Shown: in pieces, positions 23,447 to 29,258 of the stretch
How positions within the stretch are numbered: position 1 is the stretch's first letter
Layout of the letters: each line of letters opens with the position of its first letter
Source of the DNA: Gammaproteobacteria bacterium
GTDB taxonomy: Bacteria; Pseudomonadota; Gammaproteobacteria; Pseudomonadales; Azotimanducaceae
Direction of reading: 5' to 3'
DNA length: 29,258 nucleotides
Assembly (NCBI GenBank): GCA_030432795.1
Contig: JAUILW010000002.1
Coordinates: 1-29,258 of the forward strand
Position numbers and translations under genes: made by a program
Notes under the pieces: generated by a model
Databases searched by the model: none
Seen by the model: the letters and a program-made list of their open reading frames with translations, nothing else
What the model was told of the DNA's origin: nothing

Positions 23447-24619
23447 TTGCGCACCATCGCCAACAGCACAGCGCAGGCCATCGCCGCAATCGCCGAAACC
23501 GGCGACGTCGACCAGATGCTGGCCGACTTCGGCAGCGCCATGGGCGTGGACCGCGCCTATGTTTTCGCCGAGCATCTGTGCAACGGCCAGCTCGCGGTGA
23601 GCCTGAGCAATGAGTGGTGCTCGGAGCACGCCGAGCCACAGATCGAGCTGCTGCAGAACAGCGTGATCCGCGACATTGGCATGCAGCGAGCCATGGACAT
23701 CCTGCATAGCGGTGCGCCCTTCATCGTGCACGCACAGACCATGACCGACACCGAGTGCGCGCACCTCGGCCCGCAGGGCATCCGTAGCATGCTGAACGTG
23801 CCCATCCACCAGGCGGGGCGGTTTCGCGGCATTCTCGGGCTCGACGCCTGCCAGACGGACAGACCGTGGAGCGATGACGAGATTCACTGCACCCATTCGC
23901 TGGCCATGGCCCTGGCGCTGCACATGGAACGCATCGAGCTGCAGCAGCACGCGGACCATGCGGCACGGCAGCTCGATCTGTACGCCGAAAACCTGCGCCA
24001 GGCTAAGCGCATCGGCCATGACCTCAACAATGCGCTGACGATCATCAGCAGTGCCTGCGACATTCGCGAGCCGGACCAGGACGGCCTGGGTGCTCTGGAA
24101 CGTCGCGCCATCGACAACGCAACACGCCTCGTTCAGCAGCTGCGCGGCGCCACCCGGTTGGGCCTGCAGCCGGCACGGGCTGACAGCATCAGGAATGCCG
24201 CCGTGGGCGCAACGCTCAACGCCAGCACCGAGGTGCACCTGGAGTTGGCGGACGACCTTCCCGCCATGAACATGGACGCCAACGATCTGTTTCGCGTAAT
24301 CGACAACGTGGTGCGCAACGCAAGCCAGTCCATGAAGCTGGCCGGAGCGGTGACCGTTGCGGCGGCGTCGTTACCGCAGCCGGCTTCCATGGTACGAATC
24401 GTCGTCGCCGATGAAGGCCCCGGCATCCCGAGTCGCGAGCTTGGTCAGATTTTCTACGATCGCTACTCCAGCCACTCCTCCGGGCTGGGCCTCGGCATCT
24501 GCCGCAGCATCGTCGAGCAGTGTGGCGGCAGCATTTCCGTGGCATCGGCAGCCGGTATCGGCACTCGGGTCACCATCGATGTACCGGTGTTTCAACCGAA
24601 GCTGCTACCGACCAAATAG
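23447..24619 (+). CDS. Soluble GAF-domain sensor histidine kinase
   Basis: 390 residues with no signal peptide or membrane segment, so cytoplasmic. A GAF domain (~10-160) carries VDRAYVFAEH, then GIRSMLNVPIHQAGRFRGILGLDAC. The phosphoacceptor site is His191 in RIGHDLNNALTII, followed by an ATP-binding domain with DNVVRNASQSM (N box), DEGPGIP (G1) and GLGLGICRSIV (G2). No receiver domain is attached and no response regulator lies in the window. The start appears to be TTG at 23447, with GAGG seven bases upstream; no better ATG fits the GAF domain. The 3' end overlaps the convergent SDR gene by 15 bases. Its signal and partner are unknown. Confidence 0.85.
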   Translation: MRTIANSTAQAIAAIAETGDVDQMLADFGSAMGVDRAYVFAEHLCNGQLAVSLSNEWCSEHAEPQIELLQNSVIRDIGMQRAMDILHSGAPFIVHAQTMTDTECAHLGPQGIRSMLNVPIHQAGRFRGILGLDACQTDRPWSDDEIHCTHSLAMALALHMERIELQQHADHAARQLDLYAENLRQAKRIGHDLNNALTIISSACDIREPDQDGLGALERRAIDNATRLVQQLRGATRLGLQPARADSIRNAAVGATLNASTEVHLELADDLPAMNMDANDLFRVIDNVVRNASQSMKLAGAVTVAAASLPQPASMVRIVVADEGPGIPSRELGQIFYDRYSSHSSGLGLGICRSIVEQCGGSISVASAAGIGTRVTIDVPVFQPKLLPTK

Positions 24620-25408
24620 AAACTCTTTCGTCTCCTCACGCGCCGCAGCGAAATCCGTGCCCACCAGGCGATCGATATCGCCCACTTCCTCTGGCACATA
24701 CCAGTGCGTGCGATTGTCATGATAGGCCCGCCACACGGTGTCGGCGATCTCCTGCACCGGTACCAGCCGATAGGCACCGGTCTTCGGCAGCGTGTCGAGC
24801 AACCCTTCGTGAAACACGCCGCCGTTACTGGCCGCCAGCGCATTGCGCAGCATGGGGGTGTCGATACATCCCGGCAGGACGTCGGCGGTGCGAATGCCGA
24901 ACCGTTCGAATTCGAGGCCGAGCGCTTCGGTGAGGCCTTTGACAGCGAATTTGGAAGCCGAGTACACGGCGCGCATGGCGTGGCCATGGGTCGCCACTGA
25001 AGACGATGTGCTCATGCACAACGCATTCGGCGTGTTTCTGAGCAGCGGCAGCGCGGCGCGCACGCCATGGATCACGCCCATGACGTTGATGTCGATGACG
25101 CTTCGCAGCAGCGGGCTCGACATTTCCTCGAACCAGCCGCCGGGTGCGATGCCGGCATTGTTGAACAACACATCCAACCGCCCATCGGTGAGCCCGGCAA
25201 AATCGTTGATCACCGCGGCGTACGCAGTTTCATCGGTAACATCGAGGTGGGCGAAGAAAGAACGCGCAGGATCAAAGAACGCCTGTGCCGCCTCGAGGCC
25301 GTCGTCATCGACATCCACCAACCCGACGAACCAGCCCTCAGCCGCGAAACGCTTGCCCGTGGCAAGGCCCATACCGCCGGCGCCGCCGGTGATGAAGATC
25401 GACTGCAT
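24605..25408 (-). CDS. Short-chain dehydrogenase/reductase
   Basis: 267 residues. Classical SDR: TGGAGGMG cofactor motif (7-14), Asp33 in LVDVD favouring NAD(H), FNNAG (82-86), Asn109 in IDINV, a Ser-rich strand MSTSSS and the active-site Tyr149-x-x-x-Lys153 (YSASK). The C-terminal region (PGCIDTPMLRNAL and after) sets substrate choice but was not recognised. It overlaps the kinase gene's end by 15 bases and is divergent from the APH/esterase operon across ~100 bases. It probably oxidises or reduces a lipophilic alcohol or ketone; no specific substrate can be named. Confidence 0.87.
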   Translation of the reverse strand: MQSIFITGGAGGMGLATGKRFAAEGWFVGLVDVDDDGLEAAQAFFDPARSFFAHLDVTDETAYAAVINDFAGLTDGRLDVLFNNAGIAPGGWFEEMSSPLLRSVIDINVMGVIHGVRAALPLLRNTPNALCMSTSSSVATHGHAMRAVYSASKFAVKGLTEALGLEFERFGIRTADVLPGCIDTPMLRNALAASNGGVFHEGLLDTLPKTGAYRLVPVQEIADTVWRAYHDNRTHWYVPEEVGDIDRLVGTDFAAAREETKEFLFGR

Positions 25409-25511
25409 GAAGTTTTGCGCCCGGGCCCACAGGAACGCTCAGGATCGCAGTCTGCAGACGAAATGGCAATGCACGTAGGATGCTCCCGCACAGCCACAGC
25501 CCAGGAGCGAG

Positions 25512-26501
25512 ATGAACCACGAAGAAATCAGCCAACTCATGCAGCGCAATGGCTCGCTGACGCGCGGCTCAGTGGTTACGGCAGTGATGCAACCCGCGCC
25601 CTATCAGGCGACGCTGTCGTCGATCGAACGCGCGGAGCTGCGCTACTCCGAAGACGCCCAGGGCGATCTGCCCAGCGGCGTGCTGATCAAGTCCTGCACG
25701 CCCACCAGCTTCATGCTCGGCGCCGCCGAGGTGCGCTTTTACCGGGCCATGCGCGAGCAGCAAACGCTACTTCACCTGACCCCCGTGTACGGCACCGACA
25801 TCGACGAGCAAGCGCAGACCGCCTGCGTGATCATGGGCGAGTTTGCGGCAACGCCCCCCAGCGAGTGGCCCATCCCACCGCAGCCGGCGGCCTGTACCAG
25901 GGCGGTGGAGGCGCTGGCCGCATTTCACGCCCAGTTTCTATGCGCGCCGTTTGCCCGCGATACCTGGGCCGATCAGCACGCCTCCGGCCGGTTCGGCGCA
26001 CAGCGCTTCGGCACACTCGCTGGGACGCTGATCGAACGGCTGGGCGACGGCTTGAGCGCTGCCCGCCGCCGCCTGCTCGAGCACCTGTCACACGCCTACC
26101 CTGAGGCACAGCAGGCACGTTTCGATCGTCACCCCCTGGCTGGCGTCGTGCACGGTGACGCACACTTCTGGAACATCCTGCAGTCCGAGAGCGGTGACGT
26201 GGCGCTCATCGACTGGCAGCTGTGGGGTGCAGACCTCGTCACCGCCGATCTCGCCTACATGATCGCCCTGCACTGGTTTGCCGAGCGCAGAACGCGGTTT
26301 GAGCGGGACCTCCTGTGGCGCTACGCCGATCGGCTGGGCGTGGCCGCAGACACGGTCTGGGAGTCTTATCGGTTCTCCGTGGCAGGTCTCCTGCCGCGTT
26401 GCCTGCTGTATGCTGCATTTCTACCGGCGGCCATCTGGTGGCCGCACCTGGAACGGGCGTTCAACGCCTACGACGACCTCGGCTGCGCCGAATTGCTCTG
26501 A
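25512..26501 (+). CDS. Aminoglycoside-phosphotransferase-fold protein, second copy
   Basis: 329 residues. APH kinase core: Lys60 (VLIKS), Glu73, hinge CVIMGEF, catalytic loop VVHGDAHFWNIL (His214-Gly-Asp216...Asn221) and Asp234 (LIDWQ). It ends in DDLGCAELL, matching DELGCYDLL of the protein encoded at 16948-18003, so the two are distant paralogues of one subfamily. AGGAG lies about six bases before the ATG. It forms an operon with the esterase gene that starts 16 bases later. A substrate released or used by the esterase is plausible; nothing identifies it directly. Antibiotic resistance is unlikely from context. Confidence 0.85.
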   Translation: MNHEEISQLMQRNGSLTRGSVVTAVMQPAPYQATLSSIERAELRYSEDAQGDLPSGVLIKSCTPTSFMLGAAEVRFYRAMREQQTLLHLTPVYGTDIDEQAQTACVIMGEFAATPPSEWPIPPQPAACTRAVEALAAFHAQFLCAPFARDTWADQHASGRFGAQRFGTLAGTLIERLGDGLSAARRRLLEHLSHAYPEAQQARFDRHPLAGVVHGDAHFWNILQSESGDVALIDWQLWGADLVTADLAYMIALHWFAERRTRFERDLLWRYADRLGVAADTVWESYRFSVAGLLPRCLLYAAFLPAAIWWPHLERAFNAYDDLGCAELL

Positions 26502-26517
26502 CACAAGGTTCAACGCT

Positions 26518-27462
26518 ATGACCAGTAAACACCTCGTTGCCGAAGATCTGCTGCCGCTGCTCGACGCCATGCCGACGCTGAGGCTCAACGCTGCCACGTT
26601 GCCGAAGATCCGCGCCGCGCGCGAAGCGCTGACGGAGCGGGCTGGCCCGGTGCGCGGCGTGCGGGCGGAGGAACGCTGGCTACCTGCTGCGGATGGACGG
26701 CCGGCACTGCCAATCCTACTGTACGTGCCAGACGAGGAATCGGCAGGCAAACGGCCTGCAATTCTGCACATTCATGGTGGCGGCTACGTGCTCGGCAGCC
26801 CGGACATGGCAGATCTGCCGAACAAGCTGTTGTGCCGCAACCTGGGCGCCGTGATCGCATCCGTGGGCTACCGTCTAGCGCCGGAAGTGCCACACCCCGG
26901 CCCGGTGGAGGACTGTTACGCGGGCCTTGCCTGGTTGCACGAACAAGCCGAAGCGCTCGGCATCGATACCAGCCGCATCGCCATCAAAGGCGAAAGCGCC
27001 GGCGGCGGTCTGGCGGCAGGGCTGGCCCTGCTGGCCCGCGATCGGGGCGAATTCAAAATCTGCCACCAGCACCTCACCTATCCCATGACCGACGACCGCA
27101 CGTGCGCCCGCGAAACGCCGCCCTACGCCGGTGAATTCGTGTGGACGCCGGAGAACAATCATTTCGGCTGGGCCAGCTTACTCGGCACCGAGCCCGGCAG
27201 CGACGAGGTGTCGGTATACGCAGCGGCTTCCCGGGCGGAGGATCTGTCGGGGCTGCCGCCGACCTACATCGCGACGGCTGCCCTGGACCTGTTCCTCGAG
27301 GAAAACCTGGACTACGCGCGCCGCCTGACCCGCGCCGGCGTGCCGGTGGAGATGCATGTCTACCCAGGCGCTTTCCACGGCTTTCAAGGAGCGCCCGAAG
27401 CGCAGGCCAGCAAAGCCTACGCGCGTGACAGCCTCGATGCGCTGCGCGCAGCGCTCAGCTGA
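26518..27462 (+). CDS. Family IV (HSL-like) alpha/beta-hydrolase esterase
   Basis: 314 residues. Hallmarks of the hormone-sensitive-lipase family: oxyanion motif HIHGGGYVLG (HGGG 86-89), YRLAPE (118-123), nucleophile elbow GESAGG with Ser160, Asp257 (ALDLFLEE) and His287 (AFHGF). No signal peptide, so cytoplasmic. Typical substrates are short- to medium-chain acyl or acetyl esters. The frame is open upstream into the kinase-fold gene, but the ATG at 26518 fits the family's length and follows the preceding stop by 16 bases. The ribosome site (AAGG) is modest. The last eight bases overlap the convergent LLM gene. Confidence 0.9.
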   Translation: MTSKHLVAEDLLPLLDAMPTLRLNAATLPKIRAAREALTERAGPVRGVRAEERWLPAADGRPALPILLYVPDEESAGKRPAILHIHGGGYVLGSPDMADLPNKLLCRNLGAVIASVGYRLAPEVPHPGPVEDCYAGLAWLHEQAEALGIDTSRIAIKGESAGGGLAAGLALLARDRGEFKICHQHLTYPMTDDRTCARETPPYAGEFVWTPENNHFGWASLLGTEPGSDEVSVYAAASRAEDLSGLPPTYIATAALDLFLEENLDYARRLTRAGVPVEMHVYPGAFHGFQGAPEAQASKAYARDSLDALRAALS

Positions 27463-28210
27463 CGAGCCTGCGCACCGCTTCTGCCGACGGTCCGCCTGGC
27501 AGAATCATCACCACGGCGTCGTCAAAGCCCGCCTCGGCGTAGCGCGCCAGCTTGTCCCCGAGCTCGCCGAGATCCGCCCCGGCAGGCACCTGAATGGTAG
27601 ATACCACCGCCCGCCCACCACCGAACCCGCGGTAGCGCGCAAGGGCGGCGCACACTTCGTCCACGGTGCGGTAGTGGCCGGAAGCGATCCAGCCGTCAAA
27701 ATCATGCGCCGCGCGCGCCACACCCTTACCCCAGCTACCGAAAAACAGCGGCGTGGCGCCGAGCAGGGACCGCCAGGGACTCAGGGACGAATCAACGCTG
27801 GCACCAGTCGCCAGATACTCCCGTAGCGTCTGCAACGATGTATCGAACGCACGAAACCGCTCCTCATACGCTCGACCGTAGGCATCGAAATCCTGCCGGG
27901 TGGATCCGGCGCCGAGGCCAATGATCAGCCGGTCGCCGGCAATCTGACGCAGGGAAAAGATACGATGGGCGAGATCGGCAGGGTGATACAGAGGCAACTG
28001 CAGCACCGCGGTGCCAAGCTCGACCCGTTCAGCGACGGTCGCCGCCACCGACAAGGCAATGAACGGGTCGGTGAGCAGAAAGCCACGGCCGACAGCCTGG
28101 GCCATCCACAGGCTGTCATAGCCCTGGTCCGCGTACGCGCGGGCCTGCTCAGCAAGAAATCGGGCGTTGTCCGGATCCGGAACCGGTCCAAGCAGCGCCC
28201 CCAATCGCAT
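27455..28210 (-). CDS. LLM-class flavin-dependent oxidoreductase, short form
   Basis: 251 residues of the luciferase-like TIM barrel: N-terminal MRLGALLG, then QGYDSLWMAQAVGRGFLLTDPFIALSVAATVAERVELGTAVLQLPLYHPADLAHRIFSLRQIAGDRLIIGLGAGSTRQDFDAYG, and FFGSWGKGVARAAHDFDGWI. This is the pattern of F420- or FMN-dependent single-component enzymes and is shorter than the 307-residue relative at 2771. Its ATG shares one base with the thiolase stop (TGATG), so it is translationally coupled to the thiolase. It may oxidise an intermediate of the same pathway; the substrate is unknown. Confidence 0.86.
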   Translation of the reverse strand: MRLGALLGPVPDPDNARFLAEQARAYADQGYDSLWMAQAVGRGFLLTDPFIALSVAATVAERVELGTAVLQLPLYHPADLAHRIFSLRQIAGDRLIIGLGAGSTRQDFDAYGRAYEERFRAFDTSLQTLREYLATGASVDSSLSPWRSLLGATPLFFGSWGKGVARAAHDFDGWIASGHYRTVDEVCAALARYRGFGGGRAVVSTIQVPAGADLGELGDKLARYAEAGFDDAVVMILPGGPSAEAVRRLVS

Positions 28211-29258
28211 CAGATGCGCTCGATGATGATCGCAGGCGCCATGCCGCCAGCGGCACACATGGTGACGAGGCCTGTGGTCTGATCGCGACGCTCCAGCTCG
28301 TCGAGCACCGTGCCGATGAGGATCGAGCCGGTGGCGGCGATGGGGTGCCCCAAAGCAATGGCGCCGCCGTTGACATTGCATATCGCCGGATCGAGGCCAA
28401 GATCGCGCATGAACTTGAAAGCCACCACGGCGAACGCTTCATTGATCTCGAACAGATCAATGTCCGAGAGGTTCATGCCGGCTTTCTTCAGCACTTTGCG
28501 GGCTGCCGGCACCGGTTCGTTGAGCATGAGTTCGGGGCTGCCGGCAGCGTTGGCCATGGCGACCACACGGGCACGTGGCTTCCAGCCCCGGGCGCGCGCG
28601 TAGTCCGGCGAGGCCAGCAGCACCGCCGCTGAGCCGTCCACCACGCCGGAGGAGTTGCCTGCGTGGTGGATGTGGTTGATGTCGATATCCGGATAGGTGC
28701 GCCGCACGATGGAATCGAAGGTCTCACCGGTTTCGTCGTAAGGCATGTCCATGAACATGGAGAACACCGTTGGCAGATCGGCAAGGGCCTCGCGGGTGGT
28801 GCCCGGCCGGGGGAACTCCTCACGGTCGAGGGCCATGGTGCCGTCGACGTTCAGCACCGGCACCAGGCTCTTGTCGAAGTAGCCGCCTTCGAGCGCTGCT
28901 GCAGCACGCCGCTGGCTCTCCAGCGCCAGACCGTCCACGTCGTCGCGTGTGATGCCTTCCAGCGTGGCGATGACATCCGCACAAATTCCCTGATGCGGTT
29001 GTGGGTGCAGTTCGCGCAGCGCCAGGTTGCCGGCGTCGATGGGCGATGGCTCGAGGGTGGCGGTAAACGACATCATCTCCACGCCGCCAGCCACGACGCA
29101 GTCTTCCATGCCGGAAAGGATGCTGGCAGCCGCAAAGTTCACCGAGGTGATGCCGGAGCCGCAGAAGCGGTCCAGCGTCACGCCGCTGGCAGCGGTGTTC
29201 CAGCCTGCCGCCAGCAAAGACATGCGACCAATGCAGGCACCCTGCTTGCCACGTTGCG
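28210..29258 (-). CDS. Acetyl-CoA acetyltransferase/thiolase (5' end outside window)
   Basis: 348 C-terminal residues are visible and the frame is open through the right edge (RGKQGACIGR precedes MSLLAAGW), so roughly 40 N-terminal residues lie outside. Catalytic elements: nucleophile Cys in LDRFCGSGIT, FEINEAFAVV, NVNGGAIALGHPIAATG with the catalytic His, and the second Cys in MCAAGGMAPA. Thiolases cleave 3-ketoacyl-CoA to acetyl-CoA or condense two acetyl-CoA; the degradative role is more likely beside the ligase, SDR and esterase genes. It is coupled to the LLM gene by a TGATG overlap. The acyl-chain preference cannot be told. Confidence 0.93.
   Translation of the reverse strand, partial: QRGKQGACIGRMSLLAAGWNTAASGVTLDRFCGSGITSVNFAAASILSGMEDCVVAGGVEMMSFTATLEPSPIDAGNLALRELHPQPHQGICADVIATLEGITRDDVDGLALESQRRAAAALEGGYFDKSLVPVLNVDGTMALDREEFPRPGTTREALADLPTVFSMFMDMPYDETGETFDSIVRRTYPDIDINHIHHAGNSSGVVDGSAAVLLASPDYARARGWKPRARVVAMANAAGSPELMLNEPVPAARKVLKKAGMNLSDIDLFEINEAFAVVAFKFMRDLGLDPAICNVNGGAIALGHPIAATGSILIGTVLDELERRDQTTGLVTMCAAGGMAPAIIIERI

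Noticed and set aside
25450..25459. Perfect 10-bp palindrome GTCTGCAGAC between divergent SDR and APH genes
   Set aside because: Too short in GC-rich DNA to claim as an operator; it does not extend and no second copy was seen.
1..29258. Mobile elements, CRISPR arrays, tRNA or rRNA genes
   Set aside because: No transposase or integrase motifs, regularly spaced repeats, or RNA-gene-like sequences were recognised on either strand.

Overview
This is a GC-rich, gene-dense stretch of chromosome. It most resembles an environmental, probably aquatic gammaproteobacterium with a broad catabolic repertoire. That placement is inferred from gene content: an NfeD/slipin pair, TraB/GumN, a BVMO, acyl-CoA ligase, thiolase, several SDRs, two luciferase-like oxidoreductases and two aminoglycoside-phosphotransferase-fold proteins. 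No rRNA or other phylogenetic marker is present. No tRNA, CRISPR array, insertion sequence or phage gene was seen, and no gene-free stretch exceeds about 170 bases. Several convergent gene pairs overlap or abut at their stops, and three genes appear to start with TTG and one with GTG.

Layout. (1) 1-494: 3' end of a glycosyltransferase-like gene. (2) 480-2717: a padR plus membrane-protein pair read leftward, divergent from a secreted protein of unknown function. The gap between them carries two tandem 21-bp dyads that look like a PadR operator over the padR promoter. (3) 2771-3694: a luciferase-like monooxygenase, leftward. (4) 3760-8956: a tight rightward four-gene envelope operon: NfeD membrane protease, slipin, a beta-lactamase-fold serine hydrolase with four C-terminal membrane helices, and a TraB/GumN protein. 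(5) 8957-12947: a Baeyer-Villiger monooxygenase divergent from a TetR regulator and an acyl-CoA ligase. (6) 13113-16920: a large secreted SGNH hydrolase with Ig-like repeats, followed by a small secreted protein. (7) 16948-21393: a leftward three-gene operon of sulfoacetaldehyde acetyltransferase (xsc), a PyrD-PyrK-like flavin/Fe-S fusion and a kinase-fold protein. It is the most unusual unit here. (8) 21501-25408: an HSD10-like dehydrogenase, a metallo-beta-lactamase-fold hydrolase, a soluble orphan histidine kinase and a second SDR. (9) 25512-29258: a second kinase-fold protein with a family IV esterase, convergent with a thiolase (cut by the window end) coupled to a second luciferase-like oxidoreductase.

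The catabolic genes could together handle hydrophobic or esterified substrates: the esterase releases alcohols and acids, SDRs oxidise alcohols, the BVMO inserts oxygen next to ketones, the ligase activates acids and the thiolase cleaves them. This joint role is inferred, since each module has its own promoter region. The xsc operon points to C2-sulfonate use. The usual partner pta and any taurine or isethionate genes are absent from the window, and their place is taken by a flavoprotein fusion and a putative kinase of unknown substrate.
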